Origin: Desulfobulbus alkaliphilus
GTDB lineage: Bacteria; Desulfobacterota; Desulfobulbia; Desulfobulbales; Desulfobulbaceae
Assembly (NCBI RefSeq): GCF_016918545.1
Contig: NZ_JAFFQC010000021.1
Location: forward strand, 1 to 64,000
Direction of reading: 5' to 3'
DNA: 64,000 bases
Every line of letters begins with the position of its first letter. The first letter of the stretch is position 1. Shown here piece by piece: positions 8,817 to 18,476 of the stretch. The notes under the pieces were generated by a model that saw nothing but the letters and a program-made list of their open reading frames with translations, made no database searches and was not told the origin of the DNA. The translations under genes were made by a program, and so were the position numbers.

Positions 8817-8864
8817 ATACTATATATTGCATATTTTATCCTTGATGCTCTCTATATGTTGTGA
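8817..8864 (+). promoter_or_regulatory. Tandem NrdR boxes upstream of nrdJ
   Basis: Box 1 is ATACTATATATTGCAT (8817-8832) and box 2 is TCTCTATATGTTGTGA (8849-8864). They match the NrdR consensus ACACWATATATWGTGT at about 13 and 12 of 16 positions. Their starts are 32 bp apart, three helical turns, the phasing usual for paired NrdR boxes. NrdR is the nucleotide-sensing repressor of ribonucleotide reductase genes; its own gene is not in this window. Confidence 0.8.
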
Positions 8865-9040
8865 TAAGTTGCCGCCGGCGATGTGATTTACCACTATGGA
8901 CAGTACCTGGCCGCGGCTGCCCCCTGGAGAGTGCCAGGGGAGGATGGGACGGGTGCTTGGCGCCTTGTGGCCAGGGCATTGTCGACAGGAAAAGCATGGG
9001 GACGGGAAGAGGAGATGAATTCAAGCGAGGTGAGGCAATT
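8865..9040 (+). other. G-rich leader of nrdJ
   Basis: About 176 bp between the NrdR boxes and the nrdJ ATG. It contains several pairable GC-rich blocks (CCTGGCC/GGCCAGGG, CCCCCTGG/CCAGGGG). I looked for a cobalamin riboswitch because the enzyme needs B12, but recognised none of its conserved boxes. The last bases hold an AGGTGAGG ribosome site. Confidence 0.4.
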
Positions 9041-11203
9041 ATGACCAGAAGCATACCACGGCAGGCACTGACCGATACCGCGGAAACGGTTTTGGAGCGC
9101 CGCTACTATCTCAAGGATGAACAGGGGAAAGCACTGGAAAACTGGGAGACGCTCTGCCGCCGGGTGGCAAACGCCGTGGCGGTCGTTGATCGGGATATGG
9201 AGGATTATCAAGAGTTGGGTGATCATTTTTTCAATATGATCTACTACCTCGACTTTCTGCCCAACTCGCCTTGCCTCATGAATGCCGGCACCGATCTCGG
9301 CCAGTTGTCCGCCTGCTTTGTCCTCCCGATCGAGGATTCCATGGACGGTATTTTCACCTCCATCCGTAACGGGGCTCTGGTGCATAAGACCGGCGGCGGG
9401 ACCGGGTATTCTTTTTCCCGGCTGCGCCCGAAAAATTCGGCGGTGCAGTCGACCCAGGGTGTGGCTTCCGGCCCATTGAGTTTTGCCGCGGTCTTTGATG
9501 CCGCCACGGAAACCATCAAGCAGGGCGGCAAGCGGCGCGGCGCCAACATGGGTGTTCTCCGGGTCGATCATCCCGACATCATGGAATTTATCGTCGCCAA
9601 GCAGGATCAGACCCGCTACACTAATTTTAATTTCAGTGTGGCCATCACCGATCTGTTCATGGAAGCGGTACGGGATGATCTTGAATATGATCTCATCGAC
9701 CCGTCCAACCGTCAGGTTGTCGATACCCTGCGGGCTCGCGATGTGCTTGAAAAAATCATCGATCTGGCCTGGCACAACGGCGAACCCGGTGTCCTGTTCA
9801 TTGATGCCGCCAACCGCGACAACACCACCCCCCAGTTGGGGCAGTTCGAGGCCACCAATCCCTGCGGCGAGCAATGGCTGCTGCCCTATGAGTCCTGCAA
9901 TCTCGGTTCTATCAATCTGGCCCGGTACGTCAAGGACGGTGCTGTGGACTGGGAGCGGTTGGGGGAGACGGCGAGACTGGCAATCCGTTTTCTTGACAAC
10001 GTCATCGACTGCAACCGCTTTCCTATTCCTGAGATCGCCGAAATGACCCAGAAAACCCGCAAGGTCGGTCTGGGAATCATGGGATTGCATGACCTGCTCA
10101 TCCAGATGGAACTGGCCTACGGCAGCGAGGAAGGCCGCCAGTTGGCCGCTCAAATCATGGCTTTTATCCGCAAAGAGGCGGAGGTGGCCTCGATCGACCT
10201 GGCGGCCCGCAAAGGACCTTTCCCGGCCTATGATGAACGGATCAATACCTACCCGGCCCGCCGTAATGCGGCCCTGACCTCGATCCAGCCCACCGGAACG
10301 GTGTCGATGATCGCTGACTGCGCCTCGGGATGCGAGCCCTATTTTTCCATTGTCATGATCAAAAATGTCATGGATGGCGACCGTCTGCTCATGGTCAACA
10401 AGTATTTCGAGCGGGTCGCCCGGGCCGAGGGCTTCTATTCGGTGGAGGTCATGGAAAAGGTCGCCACCAGCGGTACGGTGGTCGGTCATGCTGATATACC
10501 GCTGCGCTGGCAGGAAATTTTCCGTACTGCCCAGGATATCACCCCGGAGCAGCACATTCGCATGCAGGGTATTCTCCAGCAGAACGGGGTTGATTCTTCC
10601 ATCAGCAAGACCATCAACCTGCCTTTTTCAGCCACACCTGAGGATGTCCGCACTTCCTACATGCTCGGGTATGAGTTGGGCTGTAAAGGCCTGACCGTGT
10701 ACCGCGATGGTTCCCGTGATCATCAGGTGCTCAACACCATGGCCGACAAGACCGCGGTGACCTCCACGGAAGGCCTGGTTCAGAAGGCGATTCTGCCCGA
10801 TGTGCTCAGTGCCAAACGCTACCGCCTCAAGGATATCAATCAGGAGACCATCTATTTAATCGTCTGTTTTGATGAAAATGAAAATCCCATGGAGGTCTTT
10901 GCCAAGTTTCCCTTTGACAACCGGGTGGATCTCAAGGATAAATCCACCATGTGGACCACCACCTGCCGCCTGGTGTCCCTGGCCCTGCGCTATCAGATCC
11001 CCATGGATGAAATCATCAAGCAGCTTGATCGCTCCAGCGGGCATCTGCTCGATCTGCCGGCCCAGTTGGGCAAGCTGCTCAAGTCCTTCATGGCCGGCAC
11101 CCAGCACGGGTTTGCCTCGATCTGTCCGGAATGCGGTGGCAAGCTGGCCTTTGAAGAGGGCTGCGAGGTCTGTCGCGATTGCGGCTATTCGAAATGCTCA
11201 TAA
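9041..11203 (+). CDS. nrdJ: B12-dependent (class II) ribonucleotide reductase
   Basis: 720 residues from the ATG at 9041, preceded by AGGTGAGG. The frame is open upstream, but the NrdR operator lies there. It reduces ribonucleotides to deoxyribonucleotides using adenosylcobalamin to make a thiyl radical. Active-site elements are NPCGE at 273-277 (Cys275 radical site, Glu277), redox cysteines Cys92 (SACF) and Cys286 (SCNLGSINL), and PTGTVS-type loops. The C-terminus is a zinc-ribbon tail (CPECGGKL...CEVCRDCGYSKCS) typical of NrdJ. It works with or without oxygen, fitting an anaerobe exposed to air. Confidence 0.96.
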   Translation: MTRSIPRQALTDTAETVLERRYYLKDEQGKALENWETLCRRVANAVAVVDRDMEDYQELGDHFFNMIYYLDFLPNSPCLMNAGTDLGQLSACFVLPIEDSMDGIFTSIRNGALVHKTGGGTGYSFSRLRPKNSAVQSTQGVASGPLSFAAVFDAATETIKQGGKRRGANMGVLRVDHPDIMEFIVAKQDQTRYTNFNFSVAITDLFMEAVRDDLEYDLIDPSNRQVVDTLRARDVLEKIIDLAWHNGEPGVLFIDAANRDNTTPQLGQFEATNPCGEQWLLPYESCNLGSINLARYVKDGAVDWERLGETARLAIRFLDNVIDCNRFPIPEIAEMTQKTRKVGLGIMGLHDLLIQMELAYGSEEGRQLAAQIMAFIRKEAEVASIDLAARKGPFPAYDERINTYPARRNAALTSIQPTGTVSMIADCASGCEPYFSIVMIKNVMDGDRLLMVNKYFERVARAEGFYSVEVMEKVATSGTVVGHADIPLRWQEIFRTAQDITPEQHIRMQGILQQNGVDSSISKTINLPFSATPEDVRTSYMLGYELGCKGLTVYRDGSRDHQVLNTMADKTAVTSTEGLVQKAILPDVLSAKRYRLKDINQETIYLIVCFDENENPMEVFAKFPFDNRVDLKDKSTMWTTTCRLVSLALRYQIPMDEIIKQLDRSSGHLLDLPAQLGKLLKSFMAGTQHGFASICPECGGKLAFEEGCEVCRDCGYSKCS

Positions 11204-11205
11204 CC

Positions 11206-11298
11206 TGGATCCTTGAGATAACGCCCCGGAAAGGCGACGGGTGCGGGCGTATTGGTAAAATTTTTCTGCATGGAGACGGTGATTACAGTACAATATAT
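11206..11298 (-). repeat. TIR element, degenerate inverted copy A0
   Basis: Starts CCTGGATCCTTGAGATAACG and keeps the CGCCCCG, GGTG and GATTACAG blocks of the inverted copies at 37675 and 39827, ending against copy A. The inner terminus is lost. Together with copy A it forms a head-on pair right after the nrdJ stop. Confidence 0.6.
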
Positions 11299-11424
11299 CT
11301 GAATCCGTGACGGCTGGACGCTTGTTTTAGATGTATCTTACTGTCATCACAGTATAATTGCAATGGTGCCCTTGTTGGCAACCTTCACCAACCGCCCTTC
11401 GGGGCGCCCGCTCACGGATTCAGG
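11299..11424 (+). repeat. TIR element copy A (126 bp)
   Basis: Begins CTGAATCCGTGACGGCTGGA and ends CGCTCACGGATTCAGG-like (TCACGGATTCAGG), with terminal inverted repeats, a CTGTCATC...TATAATTGCA core and a CGCCC-TTCG-GGGCG hairpin. See the finding on the 127-bp element. Confidence 0.85.
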
Positions 11425-11493
11425 ATACAATGTAAACGGCAGCGGTCACCGATCCTGAATAAGCCATGCAGTTACCGCGGAGGAGACACAGCG

Positions 11494-12342
11494 ATGCAGC
11501 CCTTTGAACAAACCGACAGGCACAAACCATTTCCGGCTTTTCTTTATGGCACGGCCTGGAAAGAAGAGCGAACCGCCGGATGTGTTGAGCAGGCGGTTAC
11601 GGCCGGATTTCGTGGCATAGACACCGCCAATCAACGGAAACACTACTTTGAACAAGGGGTGGGCGAGGCACTGCAGGCAATTTTTCGGCGCGGTGCATTG
11701 CGCAGAGGCGATCTGTTTCTTCAGTCCAAATTCACCGAACGGCGAGGACAGGATCATCGTCTGCCCTATGACCCCGAAGCTGCCGCCGCCGAACAGGTGC
11801 AGCAATCGTTGGATTCCTCCTTGATGCATCTTGGAGTCGATTATCTTGATTCCTACATACTGCACGGGCCCACCTCGCCATACGGTTGGCATCAGCTCGA
11901 CCAGGATATCTGGAAAGCGATGGAGAGTTGCCATGCCAGGGGGAAAACGCTCTTTTTAGGGGTAAGCAATGTCAGCCTCGAACAATTGCAGGCTTTGTGC
12001 GTCCAGGCGGAGATTGGGCCGACCTTCGTCCAGAACCGTTGCTTTGCCCGTACCGGATGGGATCGTCCGGTTCGCCAGTTCTGCCTGGAGCGCGGGATCA
12101 TCTACCAGGGTTTCTCTTTGTTGACGGCCAACCCCGAAATTTTTCAACATCCTGACTTTATAGCCATTGTCAAACGGACAGGCGTGACCCCGGCTCAGAT
12201 TGTCTTTGCTTTTGCCCTTGGCATCGGCATCCTGCCGCTGACCGGAACCACAGACCCGGTCCACATGGCTGAAGACCTGGCCAGTCTTGAACTGGAACTG
12301 AGCACCGATGACCTCCACACCATTGAAACCTTGGTCGGCTGA
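11494..12342 (+). CDS. Aldo/keto reductase
   Basis: 282 residues of the AKR (alpha/beta)8-barrel. The tetrad region is visible: Asp in GIDTA, a Tyr in KHYFEQGVG, Lys in FLQSKFT and His in YILHGP. AKRs reduce carbonyl substrates with NADPH in the cytoplasm. The Tyr-containing loop reads NQRKHYFEQG instead of the common AxxYGNE, so substrate range may differ. It is closest to the plant-type or yeast YPR1-like small AKRs. The following membrane protein is 55 bp away on the same strand. Confidence 0.85.
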   Translation: MQPFEQTDRHKPFPAFLYGTAWKEERTAGCVEQAVTAGFRGIDTANQRKHYFEQGVGEALQAIFRRGALRRGDLFLQSKFTERRGQDHRLPYDPEAAAAEQVQQSLDSSLMHLGVDYLDSYILHGPTSPYGWHQLDQDIWKAMESCHARGKTLFLGVSNVSLEQLQALCVQAEIGPTFVQNRCFARTGWDRPVRQFCLERGIIYQGFSLLTANPEIFQHPDFIAIVKRTGVTPAQIVFAFALGIGILPLTGTTDPVHMAEDLASLELELSTDDLHTIETLVG

Positions 12343-12396
12343 TAGACAGCCGCGGAGATCTTGTGACTTTTATACGCTACCAAGCAAGGATACCCC

Positions 12397-12972
12397 ATGG
12401 ATTTTAAAAAACATCTGCTCGTGTCCTGGGAACTGACCCTGCAGCATATAGTGCCCCTGGTGCTGATGACCCTGATCATGTTTGCGCTGACCTTCTTGAC
12501 CCTGGGGATTCTGGCGCCGGTGTTGATGGCCGGGTACATGCACGCGGTGCTGCTGATCGTTCGTCAGGGACGGGAGCCGAAGATCGGTGACCTGTTTGCC
12601 TGGATACGGCTGTTTCTGCCCTTGCTGGTCTTCTTTCTGCTGGCTGCGGTGGCCATTTCCCTGGGTTTTGCGCTTCTGGTTCTGCCGGGACTGGCCCTGC
12701 TTCTGTTCCTTGCCATGGGTACGGTCTACATGCTGCCGCTGATGACAGACCGGAATATGGCACTGATGGATGCCCTCAAGGAAAGCATGAACATGGTGTT
12801 CAAGGGGAATGTCGGTGAAAATCTGGTTGTGGTCCTTATTTTCTATGCCATCCAGGCCATTGGTGGAATAATCGCCATTGTCTCTCTGTTTTTGACCCCG
12901 ATCGCGGTGGTGTTTCTGATGTCGGTCTACGAAGAGCGGGTGGTTACCGTTCGGCAGCTCCCTCAGTCTTGA
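12397..12972 (+). CDS. Polytopic membrane protein of unknown function
   Basis: 191 residues, strongly hydrophobic, with about five to six predicted helices (for example around 18-50, 70-110 and 135-180). The layout of paired helices with Gly/Pro-rich LPGLALLLFLAMG and MTDRNMALMDALKESM resembles BPSS1780- or DUF975-like membrane proteins with a GlpQ-type membrane domain. I cannot assign a function. It lies 52 bp before the antiporter gene and may be co-transcribed with it. Confidence 0.65.
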   Translation: MDFKKHLLVSWELTLQHIVPLVLMTLIMFALTFLTLGILAPVLMAGYMHAVLLIVRQGREPKIGDLFAWIRLFLPLLVFFLLAAVAISLGFALLVLPGLALLLFLAMGTVYMLPLMTDRNMALMDALKESMNMVFKGNVGENLVVVLIFYAIQAIGGIIAIVSLFLTPIAVVFLMSVYEERVVTVRQLPQS

Positions 12973-13024
12973 TCTTGTTGCTACTCTGCAGCCCTTGCTC
13001 TGCAAATAAAGCGAGGAAGATATC

Positions 13025-14632
13025 ATGCTGGTTATTTTAGTCAGCTTTGCCTTTGGTTTCGGACTTGCCTTGAGCCGGATCGGCCTGCCGCCCATGGTCG
13101 GGTTCCTGGTGGCTGGATTTGTCTACAACATGGCGGGGCTTGCCAAGCCGGTGGGCCTGGAGCTTGTCGCTGATCTCGGTATCACCCTGCTGTTGTTCTC
13201 CATCGGCCTCAAGTTGGACCTGCGCGGTCTGATCAAGGCCGAGATCTGGGTCAGCGCCACCGCCCAGATGCTGCTCACCACCGGCTTTATGTGCGGGGTG
13301 CTGCTGCTGGGGCAGAAAATGTTTCCAGTGCCACTCATGGACATGTCCCTGCAGACCCTTGTGATCCTGGGATTCGCCCTGGCTTTTTCCAGCACGGTGT
13401 ACGCAGTCAAGGTTCTGGAGGAAAAAGGTGACCTGACCGCCTTTTATGGTCGGGTCGCCATCGGCATTCTCATCATGCAGGACCTGTTCGCGGTGCTCTT
13501 TCTCAGTGCCTCGGAGGGCAAACTGCCCAGCATCTGGGCTTTGAGTGTGCTGGCCCTGCCCCTGCTCCGTCCCGTGCTGTTTCGCCTGCTCGATATGGCC
13601 GGCCGCGGTGAGTTGTTCGTTCTTTGCGGCCTGTTCATAGCCCTGGGCGTGGGTGCGGAAGGGTTTGCCCTGGTCGGGTTGAAACCGGATCTGGGTGCCC
13701 TGGTGGTGGGGGTGCTCATTGCCAGTCATCCCCGGGCATCGGAGTTGTCCAAGGCCTTGTTCAGTTTCAAGGAATTGATGCTGGTGGGATTCTTCCTCTC
13801 CATCGGCATGAAGGGGCTGCCGACCTGGGAAATGTTCATTGCCGCGACACTGCTCTGCCTGCTGCTGCCGATCAAGACCGGCATCTACCATCTGATCGTC
13901 AATCAATTCGGGCTGCGGGCCCGGACGAGTCTGTTTGCCTCGTTGTCGCTGGCCAATTACTCGGAATTCGGGTTGATCGTTGCGGCCATTGCCGTGGGTC
14001 AGGGACTGCTTTCCCCGGAATGGCTTCTGGTCATGGCCATGACCATCAGTCTCAGTTTTGCCGTGTCCGCACCCTTCAGCACTAATGCCGAGTCTGTGTA
14101 CCGGCGGACACTGAACTGGTTGTGCCGATTTGAACGGGGCTTCTGTCATCCCCACGACGCACCCATAGATCTGGGATCGGTGCGTGCCGTGGTCCTGGGG
14201 ATGGGGCGGATCGGTTCCGGAGCGTATGATGAACTGGGGAAAATCTACGGTAAGGAGATATGCGGCGTGGAGCATGCGCCGGAGCGGGTTGATTACAACC
14301 GCAGCCAGGGGCGCAAGGTGATTCTCGCCGATGCCTGTGATACGGAATTCTGGTTGAAGTTACGCAAGGATATTAACCTGGAACTCGTGGTCCTGGCCAT
14401 GCCCAATCATCAAGGGAACCTGTATGCGGTCAAGCAGCTGCGTAATCACAATTTTAAATGTCAGGTGGCAGCCATTGCCAGGTATCCGGAAGAGGTTGAA
14501 GAACTTGCCGCCATGGGGGTCTGCGCTGCCTACAATATGTATGAACAGGCTGGCTCCGGTCTGGTGCACAGTGCCCTGGAAGGGTGTCGGCTCGATGCCT
14601 GGCGCGAGCAAGGAACGCGGGACGGCCAATGA
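13025..14632 (+). CDS. Kef-type cation/proton antiporter (CPA2) with TrkA-N domain
   Basis: 535 residues. Residues 1-370 form the Na/H-exchanger membrane domain with about 11-12 helices (IGLPPMVGFLVAGFVYNM, then LLLFSIGLKLDL; VGLKPDLGALVVGVLIA). The remainder is a Rossmann RCK/TrkA-N domain starting AVVLGMGRIGSGAYDELG. Such proteins exchange K+ or Na+ for H+, gated by nucleotide or glutathione-type ligands. The C-terminal RCK_C part is missing, as in many KefB/C-like short forms. AGGAAG precedes the ATG. Confidence 0.88.
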   Translation: MLVILVSFAFGFGLALSRIGLPPMVGFLVAGFVYNMAGLAKPVGLELVADLGITLLLFSIGLKLDLRGLIKAEIWVSATAQMLLTTGFMCGVLLLGQKMFPVPLMDMSLQTLVILGFALAFSSTVYAVKVLEEKGDLTAFYGRVAIGILIMQDLFAVLFLSASEGKLPSIWALSVLALPLLRPVLFRLLDMAGRGELFVLCGLFIALGVGAEGFALVGLKPDLGALVVGVLIASHPRASELSKALFSFKELMLVGFFLSIGMKGLPTWEMFIAATLLCLLLPIKTGIYHLIVNQFGLRARTSLFASLSLANYSEFGLIVAAIAVGQGLLSPEWLLVMAMTISLSFAVSAPFSTNAESVYRRTLNWLCRFERGFCHPHDAPIDLGSVRAVVLGMGRIGSGAYDELGKIYGKEICGVEHAPERVDYNRSQGRKVILADACDTEFWLKLRKDINLELVVLAMPNHQGNLYAVKQLRNHNFKCQVAAIARYPEEVEELAAMGVCAAYNMYEQAGSGLVHSALEGCRLDAWREQGTRDGQ

Positions 14633-14658
14633 TGGTATTCCTTGCTGGGCATTGATCA

Positions 14659-14678
14659 CCTGGATTCGTGACAGCAGG
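14659..14678 (+). repeat. Solitary terminus of the TIR element (relic)
   Basis: CCTGGATTCGTGACAGCAGG matches CCTGGATCCGTGACGGCTGG at 17 of 20 positions. It sits in the gap between the convergent antiporter and tetR genes with no partner end visible. Confidence 0.45.
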
Positions 14679-14691
14679 GCTCTAATCCCCA

Positions 14692-15327
14692 TCAGTCATC
14701 CCTTTCCTTCGGCCAGGAGCGCAGCATCTCGATCATGGCCTCGACCATGACCGGGGCTTCGGAGTTGAGGTCAAAGAGCTCGGGTATTCTCAGCCAGTTG
14801 GCCACCAGACCATCGATGGAAGAGATAACCAGGATTGCTCCCAGGCGGATATCAAGGTGCTGTGGCAGCTGTCCCTTGGTGATGGCGTTTTTGAGCACGG
14901 TTTCAATGCGGCGGAAACCTTCGACATGGGTTTGAATGTGGCGAATATGAATGGCGCTGGCCTCTTCGCCGCCATCGTGTTTATCCAGCAGGATCCGAAA
15001 GAGCCGTTGCCGGCGCGAATCCTCGCTTAAATTGCTGAAAAGAAAGACAAACAATTCTCTCATCCTGCCCAGTGGATCTGGCTCGTCCGGATTTTCACTC
15101 GCCCGCGCAATGGGCTCGTACGGTAACAGCACCTCGTCCCAGAGGGCATTATGCAGGTCCGCCTTGTTGGTGAAGTGCCAGTAAATGGCGCCCCGGGTAA
15201 CGCCGGCCTCCCTGGCGATGTCCGCCAGGGAGGCCCGGGAAACGCCTCGTATCGAGAAGACCCGGACAGCGGCATCGAGAATGGCGGCCCGGGTGGCCTG
15301 CGCCTCTTCCTTGGTTTTTCTCGCCAT
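14692..15327 (-). CDS. acrR: TetR/AcrR-family repressor of the efflux operon
   Basis: 211 residues. The N-terminal HTH (about 12-58: ILDAAVRVFSIRGV, SLADIAREAGVTRGAIYWHF) is characteristic of AcrR/TtgR/MtrR-type regulators. The C-terminal ligand domain carries LFRILLDKHDGG and LVANWLRIPELFDL. It is the last gene of acrA-acrB-tetR, overlapping the acrB stop by one base (TAATG). An AcrR-like palindrome at 19766-19789 overlaps the operon promoter, so it probably represses its own operon and is released by pump substrates. Confidence 0.88.
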   Translation of the reverse strand: MARKTKEEAQATRAAILDAAVRVFSIRGVSRASLADIAREAGVTRGAIYWHFTNKADLHNALWDEVLLPYEPIARASENPDEPDPLGRMRELFVFLFSNLSEDSRRQRLFRILLDKHDGGEEASAIHIRHIQTHVEGFRRIETVLKNAITKGQLPQHLDIRLGAILVISSIDGLVANWLRIPELFDLNSEAPVMVEAMIEMLRSWPKERDD

Positions 15328-18300
15328 TATCCTTTCTCTGAATCCGTGATCGCCGGAGCCGTTTGAGCACCGCGGCGGGACGCGACCAGACGCATGACCA
15401 TCACAAAAAAGAGGGGAATAAAGAAAATGGCCAGGGCTGTCGCCGAAAACATGCCGCCCATGACACCGGTACCGATGGCGATGCGGCTGTTGGCTCCGGC
15501 CCCGGTGCTGATCGCCAGGGGCAGGACGCCGAAAATAAAGGTCAGCGAGGTCATGAGAATAGGTCGCAGGCGCAGGCGGCAGGCCCTGATGGTCGCCTCG
15601 ACCAGATCACGGCCCTTGTCATAGCGTCGTTTGGCGAATTCGACAATGAGAATGGCATTGCGGGCCGAGAGGCCAATGGTGGTCAGGAGACCGACCTGAA
15701 AAAAAACGTCGTTGTCCAGACCGCGAAAATAGGCCGCCAGCAGGGCCCCGAGTATGCCGATGGGGACGGCAAGCATCACCGAAAACGGCACGGACCAGTT
15801 CTCATAGAGTGCAGCCAGGCAGAGAAAAATCACCAGGATGGAGATGGTATACAGGGCCATGGTATTGGCCCCGGCCCGTACCTCCTGAAAGGAGGCTCCG
15901 GTCCATTCGTAGCCGATGCCAGCAGGGAGTTGCGCCACCATTTCATCGATGATCTGCATGGCATCGCCACTGGACATGCCGGGCGCGGCCTCGCCGACGA
16001 TTTCCATGGCCGGATTGCCGTTGTAGCGCTCCAGGCGCGGTGACCCGAAACTCCAGGACCCGGAGGCAAAGGCGGAAAAAGGGACCATTTCGCCGTGATA
16101 GTTGCGCACGTACCAGAGATTGAGGTCCTCTCCCTCCATGCGGTACGGGGCATCAGCCTGGAGAAAGACTTTTTTCACCCGGCCCTGGTGGAGGAAGTCA
16201 TTGACATAGCTCGACCCCCAGGCAATGGCCAGGGTGGAGTTGATGTCATTGACCGTCACCCCGAGGGCCATGGCTTTTTCATAGTCGATATTGATATGGT
16301 ACTGAGGGGTGTCTTCCATCCCATTGGGGCGGACCCGGGTCAGCCTCGGATCCTGAGCCGCCATGCCGAGTAATTGGTTGCGGGCGGCGAGCAGTTGCTC
16401 ATGGCCAAGCCCCGCCTGGTCCTGGAGAAAGAAGTTGAATCCCGTCGAGGTGCCCAGGGCCGGAATCGGGGGAATGTTGAAAACAAAGACCATACCTTCC
16501 TTGATCTGGGAGAGTGGGCCCATGGCTCGGCCAATGATCCCCTGTACCGATTGTTCCGGTGTTTTCCGCTGGCTCCAATCCTTGAGCTGCAGGAACATCA
16601 GCCCCATGTTCTGCCCCTGACCGGCGAAGCTGAATCCGGCAACGGTAAAAGCCGAATTGACGTTCTCTTTTTCATTGACCAGAAAATGTTCCCGAGCCTT
16701 GTCGAGCACTTCCTGGGTCCGCTCCAAAGTGGCTCCGGCGGGAAGCATAACCATGCCGAGGAAAACCCCCTGGTCTTCTTCGGGAATGAATGATGTCGGC
16801 AGCTTGGTGAATAAAAAGGCAGCCACGCCCAGGATAAGCAGGTAAATGAGACCGAAGCGGACGGTGCGTTGCAGGATGTAGCGGACGCTATTCTGATAGC
16901 GGTTGGCGTTCCGGTCAAAGAAGCGGTTGAACCAGCCAAAGAAACCGCGTTTTCGCAGATGCGCTTCCTTGCTCACCGGTTTGAGCAGGGTGGCGCAGAG
17001 AGCCGGCGTCAGGGTCATGGCCACTAAAAGCGACAGGGCCATTGCGGACACAATAGTCAGGGAAAACTGCCGGTAAATTGCGCCGGTGGAGCCGCTGAAA
17101 AAGGCCATGGGCACGAATACCGCGGAAATGACCAGGACGATACCGATCAGGGCTCCGGTGATCTGGTCCATGGACTTGCGGGTCGCCTCCAGGGCCGGCA
17201 GGCCCTCCTCGGCCATGATCCGCTCCACGTTTTCAACCACGACAATGGCATCATCCACCAGCAGGCCGATGGCCAGCACCAGGCCGAACATGGTCAGGGT
17301 GTTGATGGAAAAGCCAAAGACGGTCATGATGGCAAAGGTCCCCAGGAGAACCACGGGAACAGCGGTGGCGGGAATCAGGGTGGCCCGGAAATTCTGGAGA
17401 AAGAGATAGATTACCAGAAAGACCAGAATAAAGGCCTTGATCAGGACTAACGTGACTTCTTTGATGGAAATCCTGATAAAGGTGGTGGTGTCATAGGGAT
17501 AAATGACCTCCAGGTTTTCCGGGAAGTTGGGCTGCAGCTCAGCCAGCCTGGCCCGAACGGCGGCGGCGGTGTCCAGGGCGTTGGCGCCGGTGGCCAGCAT
17601 GATGGCCATGCCGCTGGCCGGCTGGCCGTTAAAGGTGCCGATGGTGGTGTAGTTTTCGCCGCCGATTTCGACCCGGGCCACATCCCTGAGACGGATCTGG
17701 GAACCGTCGCTGTTCACTCTGAGTAGAATTCGGGAAAATTCTTCTGGAGTTTGCATCATGGTCTGGGCCGTGATGCTGGCACTGATCTGCTGCCCGGGCA
17801 CGGCAGGCAGACCGCCCAGACTCCCGACGGCTATCTGGCTGTTCTGCGCCCGGATGGCGGCCCTGACATCGGCGGGGGTGAGCTGGAAGCTGTTGAGTTT
17901 GTGGGGGTCCAGCCAGATGCGCATGGCATACTGACTGCCGAAAACCTGGATGCTGCCGACGCCGGGGGTCCGGCTGAGCGGTTCGCGGAGGGTGGAGACC
18001 ATGTAATCGGACAGATCAAAATTGTCCATGCTGCCGTCGGTGGAAATCAGCCCGACCACCATGAGGAAGGTGGTGTTGGATTTATTGACCCGTACCCCCT
18101 CCTGCTGGACTTCCTGGGGGAGGAGGCTCAGGGCCTGCTGCAGCTTGTTCTGGACCTGAACCTGGGCGATGTCGGGATCGGTGCCGGTTTCGAAGGTCAG
18201 TGTGATGTTGACATTGCCCGCGGCGGAACTTTCCGAGCGCATGTAGAGGAAATTGTCCAGGCCGGTCATGTTCTGTTCGATGATCTGGGTGACAGAGTTC

Positions 18301-18473
18301 TCAATGACCTGCGCCGAGGCGCCGGGATAGCGGGTGGTGATCTGCACCGCCGGGGGGGCGATTTCCGGGTACTGGGATACAGGCAGGTTTTTGATCGCCA
18401 GGATCCCGGCCAGCATGATAACGATGGCAATGACCAGGGCAAAAATGGGTCGATCAATGAAAAATCTGGGCAT
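15327..18473 (-). CDS. acrB: RND multidrug efflux pump inner-membrane transporter (AcrB/MexB type)
   Basis: 1048 residues with full HAE1-RND layout: [12 protein letters not shown] start, large periplasmic loops after TM1 and TM7, and the proton-relay aspartates in [20 protein letters not shown]. It exports amphipathic drugs, bile-salt-like compounds and solvents by proton antiport in complex with the adaptor encoded 3 bp upstream and a TolC-type channel not found here. Its last codons (ITDSEKG) contain the 12-mer TCACGGATTCAG, identical to the terminus of the dispersed TIR element, so the extreme C-terminus may derive from a relic copy. Confidence 0.97.
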   Translation of the reverse strand: MPRFFIDRPIFALVIAIVIMLAGILAIKNLPVSQYPEIAPPAVQITTRYPGASAQVIENSVTQIIEQNMTGLDNFLYMRSESSAAGNVNITLTFETGTDPDIAQVQVQNKLQQALSLLPQEVQQEGVRVNKSNTTFLMVVGLISTDGSMDNFDLSDYMVSTLREPLSRTPGVGSIQVFGSQYAMRIWLDPHKLNSFQLTPADVRAAIRAQNSQIAVGSLGGLPAVPGQQISASITAQTMMQTPEEFSRILLRVNSDGSQIRLRDVARVEIGGENYTTIGTFNGQPASGMAIMLATGANALDTAAAVRARLAELQPNFPENLEVIYPYDTTTFIRISIKEVTLVLIKAFILVFLVIYLFLQNFRATLIPATAVPVVLLGTFAIMTVFGFSINTLTMFGLVLAIGLLVDDAIVVVENVERIMAEEGLPALEATRKSMDQITGALIGIVLVISAVFVPMAFFSGSTGAIYRQFSLTIVSAMALSLLVAMTLTPALCATLLKPVSKEAHLRKRGFFGWFNRFFDRNANRYQNSVRYILQRTVRFGLIYLLILGVAAFLFTKLPTSFIPEEDQGVFLGMVMLPAGATLERTQEVLDKAREHFLVNEKENVNSAFTVAGFSFAGQGQNMGLMFLQLKDWSQRKTPEQSVQGIIGRAMGPLSQIKEGMVFVFNIPPIPALGTSTGFNFFLQDQAGLGHEQLLAARNQLLGMAAQDPRLTRVRPNGMEDTPQYHINIDYEKAMALGVTVNDINSTLAIAWGSSYVNDFLHQGRVKKVFLQADAPYRMEGEDLNLWYVRNYHGEMVPFSAFASGSWSFGSPRLERYNGNPAMEIVGEAAPGMSSGDAMQIIDEMVAQLPAGIGYEWTGASFQEVRAGANTMALYTISILVIFLCLAALYENWSVPFSVMLAVPIGILGALLAAYFRGLDNDVFFQVGLLTTIGLSARNAILIVEFAKRRYDKGRDLVEATIRACRLRLRPILMTSLTFIFGVLPLAISTGAGANSRIAIGTGVMGGMFSATALAIFFIPLFFVMVMRLVASRRGAQTAPAITDSEKG

Positions 18474-18476
18474 GAC

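Noticed and set aside
8894-10555. 553-codon minus-strand frame
   Set aside because: It is the antisense shadow of nrdJ: composition is shadow-like and the plus strand carries all catalytic motifs.
13037-14275. 412-codon minus-strand frame rich in Gln and His
   Set aside because: Antisense of the Kef-type antiporter with low-complexity composition and no domain.
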